From Formosa undariae (lineage in GTDB: Bacteria; Bacteroidota; Bacteroidia; Flavobacteriales; Flavobacteriaceae), in the NCBI RefSeq assembly GCF_042427615.1, contig NZ_JBHMEZ010000032.1, positions 248,001 through 312,000 on the forward strand: a stretch of DNA of 64,000 nt, read 5' to 3'. Made by a program: the position numbers and the translations under genes. Positions 37,120 to 46,307 of the stretch are shown here, one piece after another (the first letter of the stretch is position 1; each line of letters starts with the position of its first letter). Under the pieces are notes generated by a model. The model was not told where the DNA came from. It worked only from the letters and a program-made list of their open reading frames with translations, and made no database searches.

Positions 37120-38784
37120 ATGAATATGAAAAACATAGTAACTATAAAGGGCATGTTAATCTTAACACTCGCTTTAGCCGCTATTAGCTGTAAAAATTCT
37201 GATTCGAAGAATAGTTCGAGGGCGACAGGATGGGAAATTAATTCCAGAGATGGAGGTTTTCAATACAACACTCAGTACAGAGAACAAGAAACAGCTCCAG
37301 GATTGGTGTTTATAGAAGGAGGTACGTATACAAAAGGTCAAGTTCAGGATGATGTTATGCATGATTGGAATAATACTCCAACACAGCAACACGTTCAATC
37401 TTTTTACATGGACGAAACGGAAGTTACCAATATCATGTATCTTGAATATTTAGATCATTTAAAACGTGTTTTCCCACCAACAACAGAAGGCTTTAGAGCG
37501 ATATATAACGGTGCATTACCAGACACTTTAGTTTGGAGAAACCGATTAGGTTACAACGAAGTTATGACCGACAATTACTTACGTCATCCTGCTTATGCAG
37601 AATACCCTGTAGTTGGAGTAAGTTGGATACAAGCTGTAGAGTTTTCAAAATGGAGAACAGACCGTGTTAATGAATATAACCTAGCTAGAGCAGGATATTT
37701 AGATAAAGATGCTCTACTTACAGAATCGACTGCAACTTCAAACTTTAGTACAGGTGCATACATCAATGCTCCATCACAAACTTTTGCTGGAAACGAAGAG
37801 ATAAAAACAACCGGTAGAGGAGGAAATGTAAGAACTGATGAAGATGGAAACGAGTCAAATATTTACGCAACTCGTGAATCAGGAATCCTTACACCTTCAT
37901 ACAGACTACCTACAGAAACAGAATGGGAATATGCAGCTCTTGGCCTTTCAGAGTTAAGAGAATATAATACGTACAGAGGTAGAAAAAAATACCCATGGGA
38001 CGGACAATATACACGTTCTTCAGAACGTAGATCAATGGGAGACCAAATGGCAAACTTTAAACAAGGTAAAGGTGATTACGGTGGAATAGCTGGTTGGTCT
38101 GACGATAATGCAGATATTACTGCTGCCGTTAAAACTTATGAGCCAAACGACAATGGACTTTACGATATGGCAGGTAATGTTGCCGAATGGGTAGCCGATG
38201 TGTATCGCCCAATAGTTGATGATGACTTTAATGACTTTAACTACTATAGAGGTAATGTCTACACTAAAAATGCAATTAACGAAGACGGAACAGTAAAAAT
38301 AGTAACTACAGACAATGTGGTATACGACACCTTAAGTAACGGAAAAATTGTAGCTAGAAATTTACCTGGAGATCTATTACAGATTCCTATTGACGACAAT
38401 GACACTTATTTAAGATCTAACTTCTCTACAAGTGATAACCGTGATTTTAGAGATGGTGATAAACGTTCTTCACGTTACTATGCAGACTTTAATGGCGATG
38501 ACTCGAAAACAAATAACATGTATCATTCTCCTAAAAACTCTACAAGTAGAGATTCAGCAGGAAACATTGTTAGAGAATACGACAAGTCCAACAACAAAAC
38601 CTCTCTAATTAGCGATGAAGTTCGCGTATATAAAGGAGGTTCTTGGAAAGATAGAGAATACTGGTTAGACCCTGCACAAAGACGTTATTTCCCACAAGAT
38701 ATGGCGACAGACTACATCGGATTTAGATGTGCAATGTCTAGAGTAGGTTCTAAAACGAGATCAGAGACAAAATCGAGAAATTAA
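37120..38784 (+). CDS. gldJ: Gliding motility lipoprotein GldJ
   Basis: Periplasmic lipoprotein (554 residues from 37120) of the gliding/T9SS machinery, needed for stability of GldK and for motility. Lipobox in LALAAISC, then a formylglycine-generating-enzyme-like (SUMF1) domain: PGLVFIEGGTYTKGQ, EVTNIMYLEYLDHL, YPVVGVSWIQAVEFSKWR, RLPTETEWEYAA, GLYDMAGNVAEWVADVY, IGFRCAMSRV. It has the conserved neighbours cdd, porV, porU and murF. Either ATG at 37120 or 37126 is possible. Confidence 0.95.
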   Translation: MNMKNIVTIKGMLILTLALAAISCKNSDSKNSSRATGWEINSRDGGFQYNTQYREQETAPGLVFIEGGTYTKGQVQDDVMHDWNNTPTQQHVQSFYMDETEVTNIMYLEYLDHLKRVFPPTTEGFRAIYNGALPDTLVWRNRLGYNEVMTDNYLRHPAYAEYPVVGVSWIQAVEFSKWRTDRVNEYNLARAGYLDKDALLTESTATSNFSTGAYINAPSQTFAGNEEIKTTGRGGNVRTDEDGNESNIYATRESGILTPSYRLPTETEWEYAALGLSELREYNTYRGRKKYPWDGQYTRSSERRSMGDQMANFKQGKGDYGGIAGWSDDNADITAAVKTYEPNDNGLYDMAGNVAEWVADVYRPIVDDDFNDFNYYRGNVYTKNAINEDGTVKIVTTDNVVYDTLSNGKIVARNLPGDLLQIPIDDNDTYLRSNFSTSDNRDFRDGDKRSSRYYADFNGDDSKTNNMYHSPKNSTSRDSAGNIVREYDKSNNKTSLISDEVRVYKGGSWKDREYWLDPAQRRYFPQDMATDYIGFRCAMSRVGSKTRSETKSRN

Positions 38785-38806
38785 ACACAAATATCAATTC
38801 TATTTC

Positions 38807-38838
38807 AAAAGTCCTAACCTAGTGTTAGGACTTTTTTT
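38807..38838 (+). terminator. Terminator after gldJ
   Basis: AAAAGTCCTAAC pairs with GTTAGGACTTTT around CTAGT, then T residues. It lies 14 bp before the murF start. Confidence 0.85.
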
Positions 38839-38851
38839 ATACATTTATATT

Positions 38852-40135
38852 ATGAAAACATCAGATTTACACACCCTGTTTTTAGGTTGCAACACCGTAT
38901 GTACAGACACACGTTTAGTAAAAGAAAACGACCTCTTTTTTGCTTTAACAGGCGATAATTTTAATGGGAATACATTTGCTAAAAAAGCATTAGATAACGG
39001 TGCTAAATATGCCATAATAGACGATTCTGAATACCACATTCCAGGACAGACATTCGTAGTTAACAATACCTTAGAGACTTTACAAAATTTAGCATCTTAT
39101 CATCGCGATTATTTAAACATTCCTATTATAGCGCTTACAGGTAGTAATGGAAAAACAACAACCAAAGAACTTATAAATGTTGTCCTTTCTCAAAAATATA
39201 AAACCACAGCAACCCTAGGTAATCTAAACAACCATATTGGCGTGCCCTTAACGCTACTTTCTATGAATGATAAGACAGAAATAGGCATTGTTGAAATGGG
39301 TGCAAATCACCTCAAAGAAATAGAATTTCTTTGCACACTAGCAAAACCTAATTTTGGATATATCACGAACTTCGGTAAAGCCCATTTAGAAGGTTTTGGA
39401 AGCATTGAAGGTGTTATTCAGGGGAAGTCGGAATTATATGCCTTTTTAAAATTGACTAATGGTCTTGCTTTTATTAATGCTAAAGACGATAAACAAATAG
39501 AAATAACAGCCGACATTAAAACGGTTTCCTTTGGTGATCAAACAACACACACAGAAACGGTTATCGATCTAATAAATGCAGATCCATTTGTTATTACCAG
39601 CTACGAAAATCTACAGGTACAAAGTCAGCTAATTGGAGCATACAATTTCACGAATATTTCTGCTGCAATAGCTATCGGATCTTATTTTAAAGTTTCAAAC
39701 ACGAGTATAAAGGATGCTATTGAAGGGTATACGCCATCAAATAATAGATCTCAAATAATAACAAAAGGGGACACTAAAATAATCCTTGATGCTTATAATG
39801 CGAATCCAACCAGTATGAAGGCTGCTTTAGAAAGCTTTCATGTATTAAAAGATTCTAAAAAGATCGCCATTATTGGAGATATGTTTGAGTTGGGAGAAAC
39901 TGCGGAGCAAGAACACCAACATATTATCGATTTGGCAGACAGTCTAAATATAGACAAGGTGATCGTTGTTGGAACACTTTTCAATGCAACCAAAACAACT
40001 TCAAACAAAATACAAGCATACGATACTTTTGAGGCCTTTAAAAACGCCTTGATCCCATCGGACTTAGAACAATCTACTGTTCTGATCAAAGCTTCACGAG
40101 GTATGAGATTAGAACGCATCCTCGATTTAATCTAA
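38852..40135 (+). CDS. murF: UDP-N-acetylmuramoyl-tripeptide--D-alanyl-D-alanine ligase
   Basis: Adds D-Ala-D-Ala to the peptidoglycan precursor in the cytoplasm. 427 residues from the ATG at 38852 (MKTSDLHTLF); the longer frame to 38822 runs through the gldJ terminator. ATP site ALTGSNGKTTTKELI, middle domain GIVEMGANHLKEIEFL, and ILDAYNANPTSMKAALESF. It is the last chromosomal gene before the prophage. Confidence 0.95.
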   Translation: MKTSDLHTLFLGCNTVCTDTRLVKENDLFFALTGDNFNGNTFAKKALDNGAKYAIIDDSEYHIPGQTFVVNNTLETLQNLASYHRDYLNIPIIALTGSNGKTTTKELINVVLSQKYKTTATLGNLNNHIGVPLTLLSMNDKTEIGIVEMGANHLKEIEFLCTLAKPNFGYITNFGKAHLEGFGSIEGVIQGKSELYAFLKLTNGLAFINAKDDKQIEITADIKTVSFGDQTTHTETVIDLINADPFVITSYENLQVQSQLIGAYNFTNISAAIAIGSYFKVSNTSIKDAIEGYTPSNNRSQIITKGDTKIILDAYNANPTSMKAALESFHVLKDSKKIAIIGDMFELGETAEQEHQHIIDLADSLNIDKVIVVGTLFNATKTTSNKIQAYDTFEAFKNALIPSDLEQSTVLIKASRGMRLERILDLI

Positions 40136-40156
40136 GATTACAATACTATTAAAAAC

Positions 40157-40190
40157 AAAAAAAGCTTCTCAAAAAATGAGAAGCTTTTTT
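40157..40190 (+). terminator. Terminator after murF
   Basis: AAAAAAGCTTCTCA pairs with TGAGAAGCTTTTTT, 14 bp with a 6-nt loop region. It is the last feature before the prophage edge. Confidence 0.9.
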
Positions 40191-40199
40191 ATTTGCTTG

Positions 40200-40216
40200 T
40201 GGGCGCAGAGGGACTC
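40200..40216 (-). other. Putative prophage left attachment site (tRNA 3'-end fragment)
   Basis: On the minus strand GAGTCCCTCTGCGCCCA has the exact layout of a tRNA 3' end: the 3' side of a T-loop (GAGT), a T-stem strand (CCCTC), an acceptor strand (TGCGCCC) and discriminator A. The rest of the tRNA is absent: similarity stops at 40217. This is how an integrase of the tyrosine family leaves the displaced copy after inserting in a tRNA gene. The intact tRNA would lie at the right end, outside the window. Confidence 0.55.
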
Positions 40217-40267
40217 CTACATAAGAGTTAACTAATTAATAATCAGTATACATTATTTTGGTGTGTG

Positions 40268-40594
40268 TCATTTTTGTGACAAATTGCTTTTTAACTGGTT
40301 TAAAAGCTTCTCCATTCCCATTATTAAATCTTCATTATTTACAGGCGATTCGTACGCTCCTTGAGTTTCATTTAAGAGCTGCAGATCTGTTCTAGAATCT
40401 TCACGCAACAACCAGTTTAAATCTAAGGTTGGGAATTCGCGCATTACAATTTCTAAAAAATCGACACTTGGTTTGTCACCATTCAAGTACCTGGAGACTT
40501 GAGTATAATTCATGTCTATTTTCTTTGCAAAGGCAGATACTGTCTTATGTTCTTCTTTAATTAACTGTTTTAATTTGTGGCCGAATTTTTCCAT
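40268..40594 (-). CDS. Phage repressor, HTH XRE/cI-like
   Basis: A 108-residue protein with an N-terminal lambda-repressor type HTH (FGHKLKQLIKEEHKTVSAFAKKIDMNYTQVSRYLNGDKPSVDFLEIVM), and a C-terminal helix LIMGMEKLLNQLKSNLSQ that may dimerise. There is no peptidase S24 domain, so induction would not be by RecA-type self-cleavage. It faces the early plus-strand operon and is the likely owner of the TATAC-N6-GTATA operators. Confidence 0.88.
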   Translation of the reverse strand: MEKFGHKLKQLIKEEHKTVSAFAKKIDMNYTQVSRYLNGDKPSVDFLEIVMREFPTLDLNWLLREDSRTDLQLLNETQGAYESPVNNEDLIMGMEKLLNQLKSNLSQK

Positions 40595-40628
40595 ATAGAA
40601 AATTATTTATATACTTTTCTGAATATAA

Positions 40629-40661
40629 TTTGGTTATTATATACTTATGTGTATATATTTG
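40629..40661 (+). promoter_or_regulatory. Early phage promoter with operator
   Basis: TTTG (40629-40632), a 21-nt spacer and TATATTTG (40654-40661) form a consensus promoter 20 bp before the first early gene. The 16-bp palindrome-like TATACTTATGTGTATA (40640-40655) lies in the spacer and touches the -7 box, so bound repressor would block transcription. Confidence 0.8.
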
Positions 40662-40681
40662 TATATAAGTTTTAACGAATT

Positions 40682-40957
40682 ATGACAAATTTAAACAAAT
40701 TATACACACTCTACGATGTGCATTCGCATAAACGAGCAAAGGTTAAAGATTTACTTAAAAATCATTTGCCTAGCGGATATTCTAAAAAAGTAGAAAAAAA
40801 GCTTCTTGACGAAGGTGTTATTGTTCCTCTGCAATCTATTCGACAGGTAAAATTTGGCACATTTAAAAACGCAGTAATCTTCAATGCTATTCTAGAAGTT
40901 GCGATCGAGAATAAAAAAGCAAAAGTGAAACTGCAAAAGACATTAGAGAACATTTAA
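40682..40957 (+). CDS. Small early phage protein, possible Cro-like HTH
   Basis: First gene of the rightward early operon, 91 residues. The segment SGYSKKVEKKLLDEGVIVPLQSIRQVKFG with a following helix resembles the small HTH proteins found at this place in other Bacteroidota phages, as I remember them. By position it may act as Cro or activator. Rich in Lys; no membrane segment. Confidence is in the gene, not the function. Confidence 0.75.
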   Translation: MTNLNKLYTLYDVHSHKRAKVKDLLKNHLPSGYSKKVEKKLLDEGVIVPLQSIRQVKFGTFKNAVIFNAILEVAIENKKAKVKLQKTLENI

Positions 40958-40968
40958 ACAATATACTT

Positions 40969-41526
40969 ATGACCACACAACGTATCTACCCAGGGCTTGC
41001 ATGCTCTAACCTCGAATTTTTCAACCATAACAATCAAGTCAAAGCCTTTAACAATGGTGCTATGATAGATTTTCACGATTTGCCATATGGATATCACCAA
41101 GTATTAAAAGATGCATTGGTTGCAGAACCAGAAGCTAATGACATTCTAAAAGAATGGCACCCGGACTCAGAAATGAAACGCCACGAAAACTTTGTAAAAT
41201 GCCGTTTCGGTGGATTAGATTTCACTCCAGACATTAAAGACATGGAACTGCAAGAAGGCGAATATTGGGATTGCCCACTTCGCGGATCTTGCAAAGGAGA
41301 AGGTAAAGTTTGTAAATCAATTTCATACAAAGGCAATCCTTTAACTAACATGGATATCAAATTGCTAAAACTACTTCACACTTCTTTAACGAACGATAAC
41401 CTAGCCGAAGAAATGAATATGCCTCTAGGTTCTTTTCATGTATTTAAAAGAAAGCTATACCAAAAATTAGATATACAAACAAAGCCAGAAGCAGTAATTG
41501 CTGCAGTCTTGCTAAACCTTATTTAA
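40969..41526 (+). CDS. Phage regulator with cysteine cluster and LuxR-type HTH
   Basis: A 185-residue protein, 11 bp after the previous gene. The C-terminal 60 residues look like a LuxR/GerE HTH (LTNMDIKLLKLLHTSLTNDNLAEEMNM ... VFKRKLYQKLDIQTKPEAVIAAVLLNLI). Upstream is a Cys motif in WDCPLRGSCKGEGKVCKS (four Cys including one further upstream in KCRFGG), which may bind zinc or an Fe-S cluster. It may control later phage genes. Confidence 0.78.
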   Translation: MTTQRIYPGLACSNLEFFNHNNQVKAFNNGAMIDFHDLPYGYHQVLKDALVAEPEANDILKEWHPDSEMKRHENFVKCRFGGLDFTPDIKDMELQEGEYWDCPLRGSCKGEGKVCKSISYKGNPLTNMDIKLLKLLHTSLTNDNLAEEMNMPLGSFHVFKRKLYQKLDIQTKPEAVIAAVLLNLI

Positions 41527-41627
41527 GCGACAGCTTAATACTACGTTCTTTCAAGTGCTTATGTGAGCAATATGTATGTGAAAACCGCTTTAATCGGCGG
41601 TTTTAAAAAAAATCTAAAACAATTAAT

Positions 41628-41735
41628 ATGAAACAACCTTACAACAAAACAGCTAAAGATTATCAATGTGCAATGTATAGCCTTCTCATAATCGGTGGTA
41701 TTACTGTTTTCGCTTTCATTATTAATTGTATCTAA
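41628..41735 (+). CDS. Small single-pass membrane protein (35 aa)
   Basis: ATG at 41628 to TAA at 41735. A polar N-terminus (MKQPYNKTAKDYQ) is followed by one transmembrane helix (SLLIIGGITVFAFIINCI). A short hairpin AAAACCGC/GCGGTTTT lies at 41580-41604. It sits between the LuxR-type gene and the 41747 gene, like other tiny membrane proteins in this phage. Confidence 0.6.
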   Translation: MKQPYNKTAKDYQCAMYSLLIIGGITVFAFIINCI

Positions 41736-41746
41736 TAAATATTCGA

Positions 41747-41956
41747 ATGAATACTCAATCTAAAATAAACACGGTAAAAAGCCGAATCAAACAAATAGAA
41801 ACTAGCGATCTATTCACCGAATTAGAACGCGAAAAATTAATTAATGTAAACAGGAAGGAATTACAGTTTCTTCAAGCTAAAATAGATTATCCAATAGCTA
41901 CATTTTTTAATGATAAACTAGAACCAAGTATCAACTCTTTTAATTCAGGCATATAA
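41747..41956 (+). CDS. Hypothetical phage protein (69 aa)
   Basis: Unrecognised. The ATG at 41747 (MNTQSKINTVKSRIKQIE) gives 69 residues with an amphipathic helical first half rich in Lys and Glu. It ends 2 bp before the primase gene start and is probably translated with it. Confidence 0.6.
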   Translation: MNTQSKINTVKSRIKQIETSDLFTELEREKLINVNRKELQFLQAKIDYPIATFFNDKLEPSINSFNSGI

Positions 41957-41958
41957 TT

Positions 41959-44850
41959 ATGGCATACGTAGAATGGATGGACGTAATTAATGCGACCGAT
42001 AACGGATTAGATATTTTAAGATTAGTTTTCCCTCAAGTAGATGATGCTCTTACTTCTAGAGATAAAAAATTTAAAGCTCGTGTTGGCGAGAAAACAGCAT
42101 CGGCAAGCTTACGGTTAAAAGATGGGCATTACCACGTTACAGACTTTGGTGGCGACCAAAAAGAGCGTAATTCTATTGGTTGGTTTATGATTGAAACCGA
42201 TAAAACATTTGCAGAAGCTGTTCAGTTTTTAGCATCCCAATTTCGTGTAAAAGGAAGTGATAAAGCGTGGACGGAAGTTAAGCCAACTTGGGAAACTAGG
42301 CCTTTAAAGGAAGCCGAAAAAGCAAAGGATTATCTATTGACATTAAAACCTGAATTTACGGTTGAAGAATTAGCCCTACTTGGTCCTGCAGTTAAAGCTT
42401 CACATTGCCACGATTTTAGCCTAACAGCTATTAGTGATTATACATTTTGTAAAGCGACCGAAGCTTTTGTATTAGGAGCTACAGAAACGTTTCCTATTTA
42501 TGCATTCGACCATGAAGGTTGGGCAAAAATCTATCAGCCATTAGCGTTTAATAAACAATACCGTTTCAGCTTTGTAGGAAAGAAACCTGCACGTTTTATA
42601 TACGGAATGGATTTATTAGAGAACCAATTCAAGCAGAATAAAAAACGCCTGGAGAATGAAGAGATGGACGATGCCATTAACGAGGAAGGCGAAGCGCAAA
42701 CAGGTAAGAAAAAAGACCCGCGTGTAGATTATGCATTTATAGTATCTGGAGGAAGCGACGGACTTAATTTAAGAAGCTTTGGCTACTTCCCTATTTGGTT
42801 TAACTCAGAAAGTGAAACCTTAAATTTTGAAGAATACCGTAAACTACAAACCTATGCTAAAGAAATTGTTTACATAGCAGATATAGATTCTACAGGTGTA
42901 AAGCAGGCGCAAAAATTAGCGCTTACTTATTTGGATATTAAAATCTTGATGTTACCGAGCTATTTAAAATTAAAAAAAGACCAACGTGGTAACCCATGTA
43001 AAGATTTTAAAGATTTTGTAGTTAATTATTACAAAGAAGGCGAATTTGCTTCATTTTCTAACCGTTTACAGAAGTTAATCGAGAATGCTTTACCTGCGCA
43101 GTTTTGGACAAAGATTTACACTAAAACAGGATTAAAATTTAATTTCCGTCACACGCAATTCTACAATTTTTTAAAGCTTAACGGCTTCGGCAGAATTAAA
43201 GACGAGCATACAAAAGACGGATACCACTTTGTGCATTTAGATGGAAACATCGTGCGTAAAGTATTGCCTGTAGAGATTGAAACCTTTGTGCATGGCTTCT
43301 TAAAAAGCCGTCAGTTACCTATCGAGCTCCGCGATTTAATTTACAGCAAACAATTAAATGCGAATTCACTAAACAAATTAGATGCTTTTAATATTGAATT
43401 TTCATCATCTGAAAGTGATACGCAATACATGTTTTTCGATAATGCTATTTTAAAGATTACACCTGCAGCAATCGAAAAAATTAACCGAGGTGATGTAGAT
43501 CGTTTTATTTGGGAAAACAAAAAGATTGAACACAATGTTCTATTGGAAACAGCTCCACAGTTTACAATAAGTAAAGATGTGCATGGTAATCCGGATATCG
43601 CAATTCATGCTAAAGACAATATGTTTTTGCAGTTTCTAACGAATGCTTCTCGTGTGCATTGGCGCAAAGAATTTGAAGAGAACCTAGGAGATCCATCTTC
43701 TAAAGATGCCATTGCTTATACAGAAGCAAACAAATTTAATATAGCAGGACCTAACCTTTTACCAGAAGAACGTCAGGAACAAAAAGAGCATTTAATAAAT
43801 AAAATTTTCGCTCTTGGTTACATGCTTCATACTTATAAATCGCCACACAAACCATGGGCAGTTTATGCTATGGACAATAAGCTTGCAGATATTTCTGAAA
43901 GCCATGGGGGTTCTGGAAAATCGGTGTTTCAAAAAGCGATTCAACAACTCTTAAAAAAGAACCATTATATACCAGGGCGTGACCCAAAAAAAACGAGCGA
44001 CGATTTTATTTATCACGGTATTACAGAAGACACAGACTATATATTGGTAGACGATTGCAATCAGTATTTAGACTATGGTTTCTTTTTCTCTGCCATAACT
44101 GGAGATTTAGAAGTGAATAATAAAAATGGTTTACGATTCGTAATCAATTTCGATAAGGTGCCGAAAATGGCTTTTAGTTCTAACTATCCTCCGAACAATT
44201 TAGATCCGTCTTTAGCACGTCGTTTACTGTACGTTGTATTTTCAGATTACTACCACTTTAACCAGGATAACGAGTATAGAGAAAGCCGTTCTGTTTCAGA
44301 CGATTTTAATGGTAAAACATTATTTAAGGAATGGGACACTAAAGAATGGAATCAGTTTTACAATTTCTGCGCACAATGTATACAGTTTTATTTGGCTCAG
44401 AATAAAAAGATAGATCCACCAATGGGTAATGTGTCCATGCGTAATCTATTAAGCGAAATGGGAGCTTCATTTAAGGACTGGGCAGATGTGTTTTTTGCAG
44501 ATATGGTTACCGACGAGATGCGAGGTGAAGAAACACATAAGAACCTAGACAACTTCGTAGTTAAAGATTTAGCCTTCGAAGATTTAAAGCAGAAAACCGG
44601 TTTAAAATTCTCTTCGACTTCATTTAAGAAAAAACTAGCTGCTTACGCAAAATACAACGAATGGATTTTTAATCCAGAGGAAATTGGATTGGACGAAAAT
44701 GGCAGAAAAATGCAGAAGGTTGACGGAAAAACTAAGGAAGTGTTTTACATAAAAAGTAAAGTACCTAAAAAAGACGAAGCCATTGCAGCTTCAACCACAG
44801 ATGCTACTAAGCAATCTGCCGACGATTTAGAAAACGACTTACCTTTTTAA
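41959..44850 (+). CDS. Phage primase / SF3 helicase replication protein
   Basis: The main replication protein, 963 residues. The N-terminus resembles the CHC2-like primase region but lacks the zinc cysteines. A Toprim-type strand with ADIDSTG lies near residue 307 and FIVSGGSDGLNL precedes it. The C-terminal half is an SF3/D5-type helicase: Walker A SHGGSGKS (about 649), Walker B YILVDDCNQY (about 694) and sensor FSSNYPPNN (about 737), then an arginine-finger-like RRLLYV. It would prime and unwind phage DNA at a replication origin. Confidence 0.9.
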   Translation: MAYVEWMDVINATDNGLDILRLVFPQVDDALTSRDKKFKARVGEKTASASLRLKDGHYHVTDFGGDQKERNSIGWFMIETDKTFAEAVQFLASQFRVKGSDKAWTEVKPTWETRPLKEAEKAKDYLLTLKPEFTVEELALLGPAVKASHCHDFSLTAISDYTFCKATEAFVLGATETFPIYAFDHEGWAKIYQPLAFNKQYRFSFVGKKPARFIYGMDLLENQFKQNKKRLENEEMDDAINEEGEAQTGKKKDPRVDYAFIVSGGSDGLNLRSFGYFPIWFNSESETLNFEEYRKLQTYAKEIVYIADIDSTGVKQAQKLALTYLDIKILMLPSYLKLKKDQRGNPCKDFKDFVVNYYKEGEFASFSNRLQKLIENALPAQFWTKIYTKTGLKFNFRHTQFYNFLKLNGFGRIKDEHTKDGYHFVHLDGNIVRKVLPVEIETFVHGFLKSRQLPIELRDLIYSKQLNANSLNKLDAFNIEFSSSESDTQYMFFDNAILKITPAAIEKINRGDVDRFIWENKKIEHNVLLETAPQFTISKDVHGNPDIAIHAKDNMFLQFLTNASRVHWRKEFEENLGDPSSKDAIAYTEANKFNIAGPNLLPEERQEQKEHLINKIFALGYMLHTYKSPHKPWAVYAMDNKLADISESHGGSGKSVFQKAIQQLLKKNHYIPGRDPKKTSDDFIYHGITEDTDYILVDDCNQYLDYGFFFSAITGDLEVNNKNGLRFVINFDKVPKMAFSSNYPPNNLDPSLARRLLYVVFSDYYHFNQDNEYRESRSVSDDFNGKTLFKEWDTKEWNQFYNFCAQCIQFYLAQNKKIDPPMGNVSMRNLLSEMGASFKDWADVFFADMVTDEMRGEETHKNLDNFVVKDLAFEDLKQKTGLKFSSTSFKKKLAAYAKYNEWIFNPEEIGLDENGRKMQKVDGKTKEVFYIKSKVPKKDEAIAASTTDATKQSADDLENDLPF

Positions 44851-44852
44851 TT

Positions 44853-45158
44853 ATGGAAACAGTAGCAATACAGAACCAAGACTTTCTACACGTAGAAATC
44901 AAATTACGAGTAGCAACGGCAGCCGATTTTAAAACGACTGCCTTTGTAACCGAAAACGGAAGAGTGATAAACAAAACAGTACCTAAAATCGGGCAACCTT
45001 ACTGGCTTAAAAGTATAAAAGATGGCGAGGTAGATAACAGACAGTATCAAATACATGAAGATACCGACTGGAACGAGCTCCGGATGTACATGCGTCAGAC
45101 TATGGTTTATGTAGCTGCTTCACTTTTCGAAATTAAAGATCGTAACAATAACAATTAA
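44853..45158 (+). CDS. Hypothetical phage protein (101 aa)
   Basis: Unrecognised, 2 bp after the primase gene. Beta-rich N-terminal part (FLHVEIKLRVATAADFKTTAF) and a helical C-terminal third (YMRQTMVYVAASLFEIKDR). Possibly a replication accessory protein by position only. Confidence 0.7.
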   Translation: METVAIQNQDFLHVEIKLRVATAADFKTTAFVTENGRVINKTVPKIGQPYWLKSIKDGEVDNRQYQIHEDTDWNELRMYMRQTMVYVAASLFEIKDRNNNN

Positions 45159-45168
45159 ATATAAAATC

Positions 45169-45357
45169 ATGACCGGAACCATAACATACAGAGACGATGA
45201 AATTGTAGCCATTTTTTCAGGTTGCAAAACCCCTTCAGAATTAGACCAGGCTAGCAGAATTATAGGCTACTTAAATATTATAGGAGCCCAAACATATAGG
45301 CCTGTAGTGAGTAAGCTATACATGATGCGTGCTACCGAATTAAAACGTAAGGCTTAA
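45169..45357 (+). CDS. Hypothetical phage protein (62 aa)
   Basis: Unrecognised 62-residue protein, helical (SELDQASRIIGYLNIIGAQTYRPV). Its TAA stop overlaps the ATG of the next tiny gene (TAATG), showing translational coupling. Confidence 0.65.
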   Translation: MTGTITYRDDEIVAIFSGCKTPSELDQASRIIGYLNIIGAQTYRPVVSKLYMMRATELKRKA

Positions 45358-45518
45358 TGAAAATTACGTATTTAAAGATCCAGGGTAAAACCCAAAAATT
45401 TAAAATCAATAACGGAAAACCAATTAACTGCAGTCCTAGACAAGCTATAAAGCCATGCGTTCCTCAAGATGAATTTGATACGATTGAAAGCTGTAAAGTC
45501 TGCGGAAAAACATTTTAA
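45357..45518 (+). CDS. Small cysteine-rich phage protein (53 aa)
   Basis: Frame from ATG at 45357 (overlapping the previous stop by one base) to TAA at 45518. Cysteines at 25, 34, 46 and 49 end in CKVCGKTF, a zinc-ribbon-like pair. Supported by the stop/start coupling on both ends: the next gene begins one base after this stop. Confidence 0.6.
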   Translation: MKITYLKIQGKTQKFKINNGKPINCSPRQAIKPCVPQDEFDTIESCKVCGKTF

Positions 45519-45519
45519 T

Positions 45520-45924
45520 ATGGGATTAGAAAATAAAGTAATACAAACGGTTAAAAACGATAAGTTAATAGATTTCTTAAATATTAAGCTTAATCAAAAT
45601 GAACAATTAATGATAAATTCTTTTGCGGTATTGTATGGTGAATGGTTAATAGATCCGGACAGTTGCTTTTGGCCTGTTTGCACAAGATATGAAAACAATG
45701 AATTTATAAAATATATAGATATTGAATGCAGGATTAAAAAACAGAATCCTGATGGTAGTTTTAGATTTCGAATAGATAGAGCAGATTTTATTCACTCCAT
45801 AAAACTAACTGATTACATATATCTGTCAGAACAGATGATGTTAACTGATTATTTAAGATACAATTACAACCCTAGAATTATTAGAAATCAAAACCTTTTA
45901 ATTGAAGCGATTAATAACAATTAA
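45520..45924 (+). CDS. Hypothetical phage protein (134 aa)
   Basis: Unrecognised. The ATG at 45520 is preferred over the one at 45469, because it is one base after the previous stop and avoids a 50-bp overlap. Mixed alpha/beta composition with aromatic-rich segments (FAVLYGEWLIDPDSCFWPVC). No membrane segment. Confidence 0.65.
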   Translation: MGLENKVIQTVKNDKLIDFLNIKLNQNEQLMINSFAVLYGEWLIDPDSCFWPVCTRYENNEFIKYIDIECRIKKQNPDGSFRFRIDRADFIHSIKLTDYIYLSEQMMLTDYLRYNYNPRIIRNQNLLIEAINNN

Positions 45925-45935
45925 ATACAAATATC

Positions 45936-46307
45936 ATGACCAAACCATTCGATTATTACAAAAGCGAAGTACCGCTAGACCTAACAAATCAACTCCATAG
46001 AGATTTAGTTGTAAAACGAAATAAGAACCTGGAGACGGCTCTAAAAAACAATATCCCATTAGATAAAGTGTCGTTAACTATTCGCGCATCTATAGTGATA
46101 ACCTGTGTTAAGTGCGGTACAGCATTTAGAGAATATAACGAAAGCAGGATTGACACCGAAAATCAAAGCACCCAATCTTTAGATATTGATTCCTGTATGC
46201 CCGATTTAGAATGCTATTGCTGTAAAACGAAGTACAAGTTCGATCCTTATAAGCAATCCTTTAAAGTGATGGTTCCGAAGCCTAAAACAAAAAGAAAGCG
46301 AGTATGA
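45936..46307 (+). CDS. Phage protein with zinc-binding cysteine pairs
   Basis: A 123-residue protein with ITCVKCGTAFRE and LECYCCKTKYKF, two CxxC-type pairs about 45 residues apart that can form one zinc finger. The C-terminus is basic (PKPKTKRKRV). Possibly nucleic-acid binding. The next gene begins in its stop codon (ATGA). Confidence 0.7.
   Translation: MTKPFDYYKSEVPLDLTNQLHRDLVVKRNKNLETALKNNIPLDKVSLTIRASIVITCVKCGTAFREYNESRIDTENQSTQSLDIDSCMPDLECYCCKTKYKFDPYKQSFKVMVPKPKTKRKRV

Noticed and set aside
45469..45519. Earlier ATG (45469) for the 134-aa phage protein
   Set aside because: It would overlap a coupled small gene by 50 bp; the ATG at 45520 follows directly after its stop.
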